A stretch of DNA of 64,000 nt from Shewanella denitrificans OS217 (GCF_000013765.1 NC_007954.1:4278001-4342000), one strand, 5' to 3'. Counted from the first letter of the stretch, positions 1 through 10,237 are shown. The notes: generated by a model not told the origin, from the letters alone. Made by a program: numbers and translations.

Positions 1-1137
<1,137 letters not shown>

Positions 1138-1347
1138 AGTTTTTTGAAGTTTTCTATTAGGAAAGACTTCGGCTCAATGAATTCTGATTCGAACTCATCT
1201 TTCGATGTGTTCTATGTACATATTTCTATGAACACTCTTTGTGCATTGAGTTTAAATTTTTTGATTATCTAAAGCAGTTAAACTGATTTAAATAATTGTC
1301 GAATAACTCAATACCTGTGAGTGTCCACACAGATTTCTTGTTCGTAT

Positions 1348-1359
1348 TGTTAAAGAGCG
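1348..1359 (-). promoter_or_regulatory. rrn leader boxA antitermination element
   Basis: On the minus strand this reads CGCTCTTTAACA, one base off the E. coli rrn boxA TGCTCTTTAACA. It sits between the promoters and the 16S 5' end, where the NusB/S10 antitermination complex is known to load. Confidence 0.8.
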
Positions 1360-1427
1360 TTGCTAACATGAAAAACTTAATTTTCATTCAGCTGCCGTTG
1401 ACGCTAGGTCGTTGGCTTGGGCTGCGT

Positions 1428-1455
1428 ATTCTACGCAATCCGTTGTCAGCGTCAA
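1428..1455 (-). promoter_or_regulatory. rrn promoter, proximal (P2-like)
   Basis: Minus-strand -35 TTGACG (1450-1455), a 16-bp spacer and -10 TAGAAT (1428-1433), followed by a GC-containing discriminator. The 16-bp spacing is usual for stringently controlled rrn promoters. It lies about 290 bp upstream of the 16S 5' end. Confidence 0.7.
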
Positions 1456-1571
1456 GTGTTTTTTCAAACTTTCTTTTCGCTTTGATTTAAGCAGTTAACT
1501 GTTTCAAATCAACCTATAAACCAAACTGATTCAGCGTTGGCGTGAACCGTTTGCCGTCTCAGTGGTTGCGC

Positions 1572-1599
1572 ATTATAGGCAGATCAGATTTTTACGCAA
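1572..1599 (-). promoter_or_regulatory. rrn promoter, distal (P1-like)
   Basis: Minus-strand -35 TTGCGT (1594-1599), a 16-bp spacer and -10 TATAAT (1572-1577), followed by GCGCAACCACTGAGACGG. This start region is almost the same as E. coli rrnB P1 (TATAATGCGCCACCACTGA). AT-rich DNA upstream (1600-1700) could act as an UP element. Confidence 0.75.
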
Positions 1600-1974
1600 G
1601 GGCTTTTTAACGCCTTTTTCAATAAAGGCGATCGTTAGGCGATCTTTTACACAAAAACGATCGTTTTGGCTTGAAACCGCCTATTTACGCTCATTTATTA
1701 AGCTTTTTGATTATACCAATCGTATTAATACCGTTAATAGGATAATTGATAGTAATGAATAGACTCTTATCCAGAAACTTATCTAGGATTGAATGCTGAA
1801 CTAATATAAACGAATACTGATACGGCGGATTGTTATCGCTTGCTTATCGTTAACGACCGAGTGTGTTTCGTTAGTAAAGTAGTGTCATAGAAGGTAGTTA
1901 TATAGTGTGTTAGAGAATGTGCTTTAGTACCTGGTGAGTCGCTATTAACAAACAAGAATGTGCCAGAAATGACA

Positions 1975-2023
1975 AGGGCATCAACTCATCACAGTTGAAT
2001 ACTGTCTTGAGATGACGCCCTAA
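1975..2023 (-). terminator. Long hairpin after ccmH, possible operon end
   Basis: On the minus strand AGGGCGTCATCTCA pairs with TGAGTTGATGCCCT around a roughly 20-nt loop that itself contains an inverted repeat. It is about 55 bp past the ccmH stop. There is no good U tract, so intrinsic termination is uncertain; it may be a 3' stabilising stem. The rest of 1600-2077 shows no gene. Confidence 0.4.
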
Positions 2024-2077
2024 GTCTCATGCCTTGGCTATAACGCTCAGCCAGGTGCACTATATTCCGTGGAGAAG

Positions 2078-2557
2078 TTAGTCTTTATCTTGCTTTAGAA
2101 GTGCGGCTAACTCTTGCTGATCGGCCTCTGTGAGTTCTACTTGGCTGTTATTGACGATCCTTTGCTTACGAACAAACACAAAACCTATGATGAGACCGAA
2201 TAGTAGTAATACAAAGGGGCCTATCCATAGCACGTAAGTTTTGGGGTCCAGCTTAGGCTTATAAAGCACAAAGTCGCCGTAGCGTGATGTCATAAACTCC
2301 ACTATCTCATCATCGCCTTTACCCGCTTCTACCATTTGATAGACCTGCAAACGTAAATCTTTTGCCACGGGTGAGTTAGAGTCGATAAGGTTTTGGTTCT
2401 GACACTGAGGGCAGCGTAACTCGTGGGCCAGTGATAAGGCGCGCTTTTGTTTCTCTGCCGACGAAAACGCAAAGGTATCCACAGGCGTTGCTTGAACATA
2501 AGTACTGGCTATCGCACTGATGAATAAGCATAGGGCTATAAGCATTGTTCTTATCAT
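2078..2557 (-). CDS. ccmH: Cytochrome c maturation protein CcmH (thiol reductase subunit)
   Basis: Membrane-anchored thiol oxidoreductase of the periplasmic System I machinery, which reduces apocytochrome CXXCH thiols and presents them to the ligase CcmF. The 159-aa protein has a signal peptide or anchor (residues 1-23), the family motif LRCPQC with redox cysteines 49 and 52, a three-helix domain and a membrane helix at about 108-130. It is the short form lacking the C-terminal TPR part of E. coli CcmH; that part is encoded separately as ccmI. The start abuts the ccmG stop, so translation is probably coupled. Confidence 0.95.
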   Translation of the reverse strand: MIRTMLIALCLFISAIASTYVQATPVDTFAFSSAEKQKRALSLAHELRCPQCQNQNLIDSNSPVAKDLRLQVYQMVEAGKGDDEIVEFMTSRYGDFVLYKPKLDPKTYVLWIGPFVLLLFGLIIGFVFVRKQRIVNNSQVELTEADQQELAALLKQDKD

Positions 2558-3112
2558 CTATGAGGCTCCATCTTTTACAGCTTGCTCCTGCAAAGTTTTA
2601 ACTATTGGATATAAGGTATCGGCCCATATACGCTGATCGATAGGCCCTGCAAAACGGTATCTGACTATGCCTTGGTGATCGATAAGAAAACTTTCAGGCG
2701 CACCATAAACGCCAAGATCCAATCCAAGACGGCCATCTTTGTCGAAAATGTTAATTTCATAGGGGTTACCTTGAAGTTTTAACTCCTCCAGTGCCATATC
2801 TCGTTCGTCACGATAGTTAATACCGTAAATGGGAATTTGCTTGTTACGGGCAAGCACCATTAAATAAGGATGCTCGTACTTACATGCAGGACACCAAGTG
2901 CCCCATACGTTTAGCATGGCAACTTTACCGATAAGATCTTTATTGGTAATCACTTTGTCAGATTGCTCTAATTGCTCCAACTCAAAGTACGGCACCAGCT
3001 TACCTTCTAAAGCCGACTCCAGCACCTTAGGATTGAGAAATAATCCTTTATAGAGAAAAAAGCCCATGCCTAAAAAGATCATTAATGGCACAAATAAAAT
3101 TAACTTTTTCAT
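2558..3112 (-). CDS. ccmG: Thiol:disulfide interchange protein CcmG/DsbE
   Basis: Periplasmic thioredoxin-fold protein, tethered to the inner membrane, that keeps apocytochrome c cysteines reduced. The chosen ATG at 3112 has a GGAG Shine-Dalgarno upstream and begins MKKLILF, giving 184 aa; an in-frame start 20 codons earlier lies inside ccmF and has no merit. An N-terminal membrane anchor covers residues 3-25, the active site WCPAC is at 73-77, and a cis-proline segment (GAPESF) follows. It sits between ccmF and ccmH with almost no spacing, as one operon. Confidence 0.95.
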   Translation of the reverse strand: MKKLILFVPLMIFLGMGFFLYKGLFLNPKVLESALEGKLVPYFELEQLEQSDKVITNKDLIGKVAMLNVWGTWCPACKYEHPYLMVLARNKQIPIYGINYRDERDMALEELKLQGNPYEINIFDKDGRLGLDLGVYGAPESFLIDHQGIVRYRFAGPIDQRIWADTLYPIVKTLQEQAVKDGAS

Positions 3113-3122
3113 TAAGTCTCCG

Positions 3123-5105
3123 TTATAGCGCTGGTGCGAATTTAGGATTAGCGTGAGTGTCCGCTTGTGCAACGCTCACTTTACGACGATAGCGCTTGTC
3201 TGACGCAGCTAATAGTCCGCCGACCATCATGAAAATCGCACCAAACCATAACCAGCGCACAAAAGGCTTATAATTTAACCGCACCGCAAATTCCGTAGTG
3301 CTGATGGGATCACCCATAGTCACATAAAGATCCCTAAACAGCCCCCAATCGATACCGGCTTCAGTCATATCCATGGTACGTACATTATATTGACGTCTAT
3401 CTGGCTGTACTAAAGCCACAAACTCGCCCTGCTGATAAATCTCTATCTGAGCTTGTTCAGCGGTATAGTTAGGGCCGACAATATGACGAGTATCGATAAA
3501 CTTAAATTGGTAGCCTGCTAATTCATAGCTCACGCCTGGCCCCATACGCACACTTTTCTCGATGGAGTAATTAGACACCATAGTCGCGCCAATCACTGAG
3601 ACGGCAATACCTAAGTGGGCGATGATCATACCCCATTGGCTTCTGCCTATGCGGCGAAGATCAATATTCGAGCTACTTCCTCGCGCCATATTATAACCAG
3701 CCCTGAAAGTAGCTAAGATTATCCAACTTGCCATGCCTAAACCAAATGCAACCCAGATATCGAATTCACCTTCAGCAATGATAAATGGCAGTGTAACGCC
3801 TAAGGCTACCGCTATCATTGCAGGCAATAGCAGTTGACGCTTGAGCTCGCCAGCTTTAGATTTTTTCCAACGAATAATCGGACCTATACCCATAAAGCCA
3901 AACAAGATAAGCACCAAAGGCACAAACACCGCATTAAAATAAGGTGGGCCTACGGAGATCTTGCCCATGTTTAAAGCATCAATCAGTAGAGGATAAAGGG
4001 TACCCAGTAAAACGGTACCGGTTGCAACGGCGAGCAAAACATTACAGATAAGCAGCATAGTCTCTTTTGATTTAAGCTCAAAACGTGCAGGACTTGCCAT
4101 ATCGCTAGCTCTAAAAGCAAATAGGGTTAGTGAGCCGCCAACAGTCAAGGCGAGCAGTAATAGAATAAACACCCCACGACTAGGATCGGATGCAAATGAA
4201 TGCACTGAAGTCAGCACCCCAGAACGAACAATAAAGGTGCCCAGCAAACTCAATGAAAATGCTGATATCGACAGTAGTACAGTCCAGTTTCTAAAGGCAC
4301 TGCGCTTCTCTGTCACTATCAATGAGTGTACTAATGCGGTACCCACGAGCCACGGCATAAAGGAAGCGTTTTCCACGGGGTCCCAGAACCACCAACCACC
4401 CCAACCGAGTTCGTAATAAGCCCACCAAGAACCTAACGCTATACCTCCGGTGAGAAATACCCAAGCAGCGAGAGTCCATGGACGAGTCCAGCGCGCCCAT
4501 GCTGAATCGAGTCGGCCACTCATTAATGCTGCAATCGCAAAAGCAAAGCTAACGGCAAAGCCTACATAACCGATATAAAGCATAGGAGGATGATAGATAA
4601 GCCCAATATCTTGCAACATAGGATTCAAATCTCGGCCTTCCATAGGAATAGGAAAAAGCCGCTCGAAAGGGTTAGAGGTAAGTAACATAAAGAAGGTAAA
4701 ACCAACAATCACTATCGCCAGTACCGACAACACCCTAGCGGTGAACACTTCTTCAATCTGCTTACTGAATAATGCGACGGCCACAGACCATACTGAAAGT
4801 GCAAACACCCAAAACAGTAGTGAGCCTTCGTGTCCGCCCCACACTGCTGAAATTTTGAAGAAAATAGGTAACTGGGAGTTAGAGTGATGAGCCACATAGG
4901 CAACGGAGAAATCATCCACCGCAAAGCTATAACCTAAACTAATAATTGATAGACTGACAAAAGCGAACATGCCGTAACATAGGGGCCGAGCATAGCGCAC
5001 TAGATATTGATCTCTGCAGGCTGCACCTATCAAGGGCACAGTGGCAAGTAACAGTGCAAATGCCAACGCTAAGATCAGCGAGAAATGGCCAAGTTCAGGG
5101 ATCAT
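3123..5105 (-). CDS. ccmF: Heme lyase CcmF
   Basis: Large inner-membrane subunit of the System I heme ligase, which receives heme from CcmE and attaches it to apocytochrome c. The protein is 660 aa with many membrane helices. It has the tryptophan-rich WWD signature GWGGWWFWDPVEN at about 234-246, histidines in conserved loops (for example YHPPM at 171) and a large periplasmic part near the C terminus. Size and motifs match the family. It is first in the leftward ccmF-ccmG-ccmH operon. Confidence 0.97.
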   Translation of the reverse strand: MIPELGHFSLILALAFALLLATVPLIGAACRDQYLVRYARPLCYGMFAFVSLSIISLGYSFAVDDFSVAYVAHHSNSQLPIFFKISAVWGGHEGSLLFWVFALSVWSVAVALFSKQIEEVFTARVLSVLAIVIVGFTFFMLLTSNPFERLFPIPMEGRDLNPMLQDIGLIYHPPMLYIGYVGFAVSFAFAIAALMSGRLDSAWARWTRPWTLAAWVFLTGGIALGSWWAYYELGWGGWWFWDPVENASFMPWLVGTALVHSLIVTEKRSAFRNWTVLLSISAFSLSLLGTFIVRSGVLTSVHSFASDPSRGVFILLLLALTVGGSLTLFAFRASDMASPARFELKSKETMLLICNVLLAVATGTVLLGTLYPLLIDALNMGKISVGPPYFNAVFVPLVLILFGFMGIGPIIRWKKSKAGELKRQLLLPAMIAVALGVTLPFIIAEGEFDIWVAFGLGMASWIILATFRAGYNMARGSSSNIDLRRIGRSQWGMIIAHLGIAVSVIGATMVSNYSIEKSVRMGPGVSYELAGYQFKFIDTRHIVGPNYTAEQAQIEIYQQGEFVALVQPDRRQYNVRTMDMTEAGIDWGLFRDLYVTMGDPISTTEFAVRLNYKPFVRWLWFGAIFMMVGGLLAASDKRYRRKVSVAQADTHANPKFAPAL

Positions 5106-5476
5106 CAGTTGTCCTCAATCTTTCTTCTATAAAAAGCGGGAGTATACGCAAAGGCTATTAAGATAAATATTAAATAATAATTAACATTAGCAATGCCGAA
5201 TTTTAAGTCATTCTAGAATCAATACTAAGCGCTGTCTGCCATTTTCATGTCAAACTGGGCTAATGGTCTCATTATAAATAGCTTTCCTGTTATTTAGTTG
5301 ATTAAACATTATGGTGCTCTCGATCACAATTTCGTCATTCTGCGGCCGCTTTGTGCTTCCAAATTAGCGATTTGCGCTTGTAACACCTAACTCTCCCCCT
5401 GTTAAAGGAGTTAACTTTCCGTATAATCTGCCCTCAGTGAAGCTTTTTCTACAACCAATAAGTGAAGATAAACCCT
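5106..5476. promoter_or_regulatory. Divergent promoter region ccmF/ccmI with a CRP-like site
   Basis: This 371-bp gap separates the leftward ccmFGH operon from rightward ccmI. At about 5310-5331 the sequence ATGGTGCTCTCGATCACAAT matches the 22-bp CRP consensus at about 15 positions, with a perfect right half (GATCACA). CRP control of anaerobic and cytochrome genes is established in Shewanella; its action here is inferred. No gene is seen in the gap. Confidence 0.4.
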
Positions 5477-6688
5477 ATGACTCTATTCTGGATTGCTATC
5501 GCCCTCGTCGTTTTTAGTGGTTTATTGCTAATTTGGATCCCGCACTTTCGCCAACAGCACTTGTTGCAAACTGAAGCTTCTGGAGTCCGTAAGCAAACTA
5601 ACCTTGAAGTCTTTGCTGAACGTTTAGCTAACCTTGAGCAAGAATTTCAGCAAGGTCAACTAGAACAGCAAGAATTTGCGGCACTAAAGCAAGAGTTAGA
5701 AGTCAGCTTGTTACAGGATATCAAACAAGTTGGCGATGACTCGCTCGATAACCAAATCCAAAAGAAAGGCCTATTCTGGCCATCACTCATGTCTATCACT
5801 TTATTGGCGCTAAGCGGATACCTCTACCAGCAGTTAGGAGCCTATCAACAATTAGCGATACCAATGCAGGCAAATGATGCTCATTCTGCAATGGGGCCTG
5901 AAATGGCCTTGGGCCAAAGGATTAAACTTCTTGAAGCTGAAGTGCAAGCTCAACCAGACAACAGCCAAGCTTGGTTCACTCTAGGACATGCCTACATCAC
6001 TAACAATCAATATAACCAAGCCATCGCGGCATTTGATAAGGTGATGGAACTCGTTGGCGTACAAGCTGAGCTGCTTGGGCCTAAAGCCACTGCACTATAT
6101 TATCAAGCTGATCAAACTATTACTGCAGAAACCCAAGTTATCATAGATAAAGCATTAGCATTAGATCCTAAGGATCCTTCGACCTTATTACTTGTAGGTA
6201 TGGATGCATTCTTTAAGGCTAATTACCCGCAGGCCATTGATGCATGGCAATTGATATTATCTAGCGATCGTAGCGATATCGACAGAGGGGCGTTGATTAA
6301 CGCTATCGATGCTGCCAAAGCGCAATTACACCTTGGACCTATCGTCCCTGACGCATTAAAAGTCACTGTCACTTTGGCACCTCAGTTAGCAGACAAACTA
6401 ACAGGAACGGATACCTTATATGTTTTCGCCCGCAGCCAAACCCAGCCAAAAACACCTTTGTTATTGACTAAGCTCACCAAGGTTAGCTTCCCCTTAAGTG
6501 TGACCTTAGATGCAAGCCACGCTATTAACGAGCAAGTTAACACCACTGGATTAGAGTCAGTAGAAATAGTGGTGTTACTCTCAAAGGGCGGTAGCCTCAA
6601 ACCACAAACCGGCGATATTCAGGCTAAGCTCGCCAATGGCAGCTTTAACCAGCTCAATCAGCTAGTGCTAGAAACTGAATTGAAATAA
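5477..6688 (+). CDS. ccmI: Cytochrome c biogenesis TPR protein CcmI
   Basis: Inner-membrane chaperone that holds apocytochrome c for the ligase. I chose ATG 5477 (MTLFWIAI) over an in-frame GTG at 5462 because it gives the usual short N terminus before the first membrane helix. A second helix follows near residues 103-120 (FWPSLMSITLLALSGYL), then a periplasmic region with TPR-type helices (SQAWFTLGHAYITNNQYNQAI) and a C-terminal beta-rich domain. It corresponds to the domain fused to CcmH in E. coli. It is transcribed alone, away from ccmF, and ends at a strong terminator. Confidence 0.9.
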   Translation: MTLFWIAIALVVFSGLLLIWIPHFRQQHLLQTEASGVRKQTNLEVFAERLANLEQEFQQGQLEQQEFAALKQELEVSLLQDIKQVGDDSLDNQIQKKGLFWPSLMSITLLALSGYLYQQLGAYQQLAIPMQANDAHSAMGPEMALGQRIKLLEAEVQAQPDNSQAWFTLGHAYITNNQYNQAIAAFDKVMELVGVQAELLGPKATALYYQADQTITAETQVIIDKALALDPKDPSTLLLVGMDAFFKANYPQAIDAWQLILSSDRSDIDRGALINAIDAAKAQLHLGPIVPDALKVTVTLAPQLADKLTGTDTLYVFARSQTQPKTPLLLTKLTKVSFPLSVTLDASHAINEQVNTTGLESVEIVVLLSKGGSLKPQTGDIQAKLANGSFNQLNQLVLETELK

Positions 6689-6720
6689 GCACAACAAGTA
6701 ACAGCTATTTCAGCAGCAAC

Positions 6721-6748
6721 AAAAAACCGGCATCAGCCGGTTTTTTTA
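6721..6748. terminator. Bidirectional terminator between ccmI and scyA
   Basis: AAAAACCGGC-ATCA-GCCGGTTTTT is a perfect hairpin with A and T tracts on both sides. It serves the convergent genes ccmI (left) and scyA (right). Confidence 0.9.
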
Positions 6749-6768
6749 ATCTGGTGGTTCAAAGCTAA

Positions 6769-7062
6769 TTACTTCGCCATGAACTCGATAGCGTTTTTAT
6801 AGTCTTCATCTGAACAGTCGGTACACATGCCGCCTGGTGGCATGGCGCTCATACCCGTCTTGATCGAGGCAACTAATGTATCCATCCCTTTAGCGAGACG
6901 CGGTTCCCAAGCTGCGGCGTCATGAACCTTAGGCGCTCCGGCTACACCCATACTATGGCATACTTGGCAGGCTTTATTATAAACGGTTTCACCATCTTGG
7001 GCTGAAACGCTTGCCGTTAAACTCAAAGCAACAATAGCCGCCATTGATAACAATTTTTTCAT
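6769..7062 (-). CDS. scyA: Small monoheme cytochrome c5 (ScyA type)
   Basis: Soluble periplasmic electron carrier. The 97-aa precursor has a signal peptide (1-21, cleavage after SVSA), one heme-binding motif CQVCH (32-36), a likely axial Met in SAMPPGG (about 74) and the extra cysteine pair C80/C83 typical of c5 cytochromes. From memory, S. oneidensis has scyA at the same spot between ccmI and ccmA and uses it to relay electrons; I infer the same role. It is transcribed toward ccmI. Confidence 0.88.
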   Translation of the reverse strand: MKKLLSMAAIVALSLTASVSAQDGETVYNKACQVCHSMGVAGAPKVHDAAAWEPRLAKGMDTLVASIKTGMSAMPPGGMCTDCSDEDYKNAIEFMAK

Positions 7063-7390
7063 ATTAACCCTTCCTAATGCTACGACTCACACACAGTAAC
7101 CGCCTGCTCTATGTCAGACTGGCGTATTTTTAACCTAGTTAGATTACTATAAAGTTAATAAAATCACACCTTTTTGTGATAAGCCTCCCAGCTTGCAATG
7201 CGGAAACAGACAAATGAACAAGAATAGTTATTATATTAGCAAAGCATAAATAAATCGGTTTATTATCTTTGCTGCTAGATGCCCAGACACGGCTCTCGGC
7301 TGTCCCCTGTATCGTACGTAAGCTTTTAATATTGCAATGGGAGTGTGATACCATTCCGTGAATATCATCCATCAGGTTAACGAGGCTAAA
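7063..7390. promoter_or_regulatory. Divergent intergenic region scyA/ccmA
   Basis: About 330 bp with no convincing gene; it must hold the scyA and ccmA promoters. A GTGTGATACCATT segment just before ccmA matches only one CRP half site. The open frame on the minus strand here has no Shine-Dalgarno and crosses both promoters, so I do not call it. Confidence 0.5.
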
Positions 7391-8041
7391 GTGACAAGCA
7401 ATAAACCACTGCCAGCATTACTCAGTGCTAGCCTACTCACTTGTATCCGTGAAGAACGCATACTCTTCGACCGATTAAGCTTCGACATTAATCCCGGTGA
7501 TATCGTTCAAATAGAAGGACCTAATGGCGCAGGGAAAACCAGCCTCATACGCATTTTAGCTGGGCTATCACGGCCTTATTCTGGCCATGTCAGCTATTGC
7601 GGAGAAACCATTTTAGCTTGCCGTGAAGAATTTAATGCTGACTTACTCTACTTAGGTCATTTACCTGGGGTAAAGAGTGAGCTAAGCGCCGCAGAAAATG
7701 TCGATTTCAACCTGACGCTCAGCGGCTATCAAGACTTTGATACCCAAGCCGCTTTAGCACATATGTCCCTAGCCGGATTTGAAGATGCATTAGCAGGCCA
7801 CCTGTCAGCGGGGCAACATAGAAAAACCGCTCTAGCCAGACTATTGCATACCCAATGCAAAATTTGGATATTAGATGAGCCTTTCACCGCCATAGACAAA
7901 AAAGGCGTAGAACAACTCGAGCGGTTATTTTTGGCCCATGTTGATAATGGTGGTTGCGTTATCCTGACCACTCACCAAGACATGAGCCTGATAAAGGCCG
8001 AACAGTTACGCACCCTCACCCTCGATTACCGTTCACTATAG
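7391..8041 (+). CDS. ccmA: Heme exporter ATP-binding protein CcmA
   Basis: ATPase of the CcmABCD complex, which releases heme-loaded CcmE. I chose GTG 7391 because GAGG lies 5 nt upstream; the earlier in-frame GTG at 7358 has no properly spaced site. The 216-aa protein has Walker A GPNGAGKT (43-50), a signature LSAGQHRK and Walker B IWILDEP, close to the E. coli length (207). The stop is 8 nt before ccmB. It is the first gene of ccmABCDE. Confidence 0.93.
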
Positions 8042-8049
8042 GGCAAGCA

Positions 8050-8736
8050 ATGAACAGAGGCATTAGCTATCGACAAGCATTCTACACTGTACTGATGCGC
8101 GACATAAAAATCGCCATTCGTCACAGAGGGGATATTTTTAATCCGCTGTTGTTTTTCATACTCGTAGTTACCTTGTTCCCATTAGGTATAGGGCCTGAGC
8201 CCAAGGTACTCACCCGTATCGCCCCTGGTATTATCTGGGTCGCGGCGTTGCTGGCTTCTATGTTATCTCTAGAGCGATTATTTAAAGCCGATTATAACGA
8301 CGGCGCCCTAGAGCAGATGTTACTCAGCCCGCAACCCTTAGCAGTGTTAGTACTGGCGAAGGTCTTCGCTCATTGGCTACTCACGGGTGTGCCACTTATC
8401 CTGATATCCCCCGTCTTAGCACTGTTACTGCAACTTGAAGCGAATTCTTATGTGGCCCTACTCCTGACCTTAAGCTTGGGGACTCCAGTATTATCCTTAA
8501 TGGGCGCCATAGGGGTTGCATTGACTGTTGGGTTAAGAAAAGGTGGAGTGTTACTCAGTCTACTTATCTTGCCCCTTTATATTCCAGTGCTCATTTTTGC
8601 GACCAGTGCCATGGATGCAGCAGGAATGAATTTACCCTATGATGGCCAACTGGCTATAATTGGCGCCATGTTAGTGGCAGCGTCAGTGTTGGCTCCAATT
8701 GCCATTGGAGCGTCCTTAAGAGTGAGTACAAATTAG
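8050..8736 (+). CDS. ccmB: Heme exporter permease CcmB
   Basis: Integral membrane subunit partnering CcmA. The start ATG 8050 (MNRGISYRQAF) follows the ccmA stop; an upstream in-frame start would overlap ccmA by nearly 90 bp and is unlikely. The 228-aa protein has six predicted membrane segments and the conserved N-terminal RDIKIAIRHRGDIFNPLLFF, followed by PLGIGPEP. It is one codon from ccmC. A start at the second Met (8095) is possible and would match E. coli CcmB length better. Confidence 0.93.
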   Translation: MNRGISYRQAFYTVLMRDIKIAIRHRGDIFNPLLFFILVVTLFPLGIGPEPKVLTRIAPGIIWVAALLASMLSLERLFKADYNDGALEQMLLSPQPLAVLVLAKVFAHWLLTGVPLILISPVLALLLQLEANSYVALLLTLSLGTPVLSLMGAIGVALTVGLRKGGVLLSLLILPLYIPVLIFATSAMDAAGMNLPYDGQLAIIGAMLVAASVLAPIAIGASLRVSTN

Positions 8737-8737
8737 C

Positions 8738-9484
8738 ATGTGGAAATGGCTTCATCCTTACGCAGATCCAGAGCGAGCGTATAAACTCTCTGGTACCTTA
8801 TTGCCTTGGTTCGCTGTAGCAGCATTGATGCTGCTCACGACCGGCCTTACATGGGGCTTATTGTTTGCCCCTATGGATTATCAACAAGGCGATAGCTTTC
8901 GCATTATCTATATCCATGTTCCTGCCGCCTCTATGTCTATGGCTATCTATATGGGCATGGCCAGCGCCTCTTTTGTTGGCCTGGTGTGGCAAATAAAGTC
9001 TGCCGACTGGGCGGCGGCGTCCATGGCGCCCATTGGCGCGGTTGTTACCTTTATCGCCTTGTTTACCGGGGCCGCTTGGGGTAAACCCATGTGGGGTACA
9101 TGGTGGGTGTGGGATGCAAGATTAACCTCTGAGCTTATTCTGCTATTCCTGTATTTGGGGGTTATCTCACTGTACGCTTCCTTTGAAGACAAGGTATTAG
9201 CCGCAAGAGCCGCTGGCATACTGGCTTTAGTCGGGGTGATTAATATTCCTATCATCAAATACTCTGTGGAGTGGTGGAGCAGCTTGCACCAACCATCGAC
9301 TATTCGCATCACCGAAGAGTCCACCATGTCTTCGGATATGTTGTACCCCTTGCTGATTAATATTGTAGGTTTTGGTTTAATGGCAGGCGCGATTACTTTG
9401 GTTAGATTTAGGGCAGAGATTTTGGCCCGTAATGGCATGCGCCCTTGGGTGCGAGCCTTGGCGGAAGCGGAGGGTGCTAAATAA
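8738..9484 (+). CDS. ccmC: Heme handling protein CcmC
   Basis: Inner-membrane protein that loads heme onto the chaperone CcmE. The 248-aa sequence carries the WWD motif WGTWWVWDARLTSEL (119-133) and the two heme-ligand histidine contexts IYIHVPAA (His60) and SLHQPSTI, with six membrane helices. The gene overlaps the ccmD start at its stop codon. Order and spacing match System I operons. Confidence 0.96.
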   Translation: MWKWLHPYADPERAYKLSGTLLPWFAVAALMLLTTGLTWGLLFAPMDYQQGDSFRIIYIHVPAASMSMAIYMGMASASFVGLVWQIKSADWAAASMAPIGAVVTFIALFTGAAWGKPMWGTWWVWDARLTSELILLFLYLGVISLYASFEDKVLAARAAGILALVGVINIPIIKYSVEWWSSLHQPSTIRITEESTMSSDMLYPLLINIVGFGLMAGAITLVRFRAEILARNGMRPWVRALAEAEGAK

Positions 9485-9693
9485 TGCAATTCGACTCTAT
9501 CAGTGCGTTTTTCAATATGGGCGGCTATGCCTTCTATGTTTGGCTGTCTTACGGCGTCACAGCATTAAGCCTAGGCGGCTTGATCATTTCAAGCTTAGGC
9601 AGAAAACGCAAAGTATTGACAGAAATAGCCAAACAAGCTGGCCGTGAACAGAGACTTAAACAAATCAGAACCTCAGAAGTAAAAGGTGGCTAA
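9484..9693 (+). CDS. ccmD: Heme exporter accessory protein CcmD
   Basis: Small 69-aa membrane protein that helps release holo-CcmE from CcmABC. It has one membrane helix (about 13-40) preceded by the family's FFNMGGYAFYVWLSYG and followed by a basic cytoplasmic tail. It overlaps ccmC by one base and is 2 nt before ccmE, so expression is coupled. Confidence 0.92.
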   Translation: MQFDSISAFFNMGGYAFYVWLSYGVTALSLGGLIISSLGRKRKVLTEIAKQAGREQRLKQIRTSEVKGG

Positions 9694-9695
9694 TC

Positions 9696-10187
9696 GTGAA
9701 TCCAAGACGTAAAAAGAGACTCACTCTGGCAGTGGCATTAATAGTCGGTGTAGCAGGGGCAGCTTCATTGCTCTTGTATGCACTCAATAGCAATTTAAAC
9801 TTATTCTACACCCCCAATGAAATCATTAATGGCAAGAACGACACTGGCATTAAACCTGAGATTGGCCAGCGCATTCGCATTGGCGGCATGGTCACTATGG
9901 GATCCATGGTAAGGGATCCTGATAGCTTGCATGTGGAATTCGCGGTTCATGATAGTACCGGCACCCAAGTTATCGTCACCTATGATGACCTCTTACCCGA
10001 TCTATTCCGTGAAGGCCAAGGTATAGTCGCCCAAGGGGTGTTAACTGATTCAGGTAAGCTTGAAGCCACAGAAGTACTGGCGAAGCATGATGAGAACTAT
10101 ATGCCGCCAGAAGTGGCTGAAGCCATGGGAAAACAACATAAAAAACTTGAATACCAAGAAGGCGTAGAAAAAACCGCTCAGTATTAG
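9696..10187 (+). CDS. ccmE: Heme chaperone CcmE
   Basis: Periplasmic, membrane-anchored protein that binds heme covalently through a histidine and carries it to CcmF. The 163-aa sequence starts at GTG and has a basic N terminus and anchor helix (8-30), an OB-fold domain and the heme site LAKHDENY with His131 and Tyr135. It is the last gene of the ccmABCDE operon and is followed by a terminator. Confidence 0.96.
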   Translation: MNPRRKKRLTLAVALIVGVAGAASLLLYALNSNLNLFYTPNEIINGKNDTGIKPEIGQRIRIGGMVTMGSMVRDPDSLHVEFAVHDSTGTQVIVTYDDLLPDLFREGQGIVAQGVLTDSGKLEATEVLAKHDENYMPPEVAEAMGKQHKKLEYQEGVEKTAQY

Positions 10188-10213
10188 TAATGAGTGTTCA
10201 TTCTGTATTCCAT

Positions 10214-10237
10214 AAAAAGCCTCATTAGAGGCTTTTT
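10214..10237 (+). terminator. Terminator of ccmABCDE
   Basis: AAAAAGCCTC-ATTA-GAGGCTTTTT is a perfect stem with a T run, 26 bp after the ccmE stop. Confidence 0.88.

Noticed and set aside
7163..7180. ATCACA-N6-TGTGAT repeat as a CRP site
   Set aside because: The arms are in the reverse order to the CRP consensus TGTGA-N6-TCACA.
7139..7372. Minus-strand open frame between scyA and ccmA
   Set aside because: No Shine-Dalgarno, covers both promoters, and no family resemblance.
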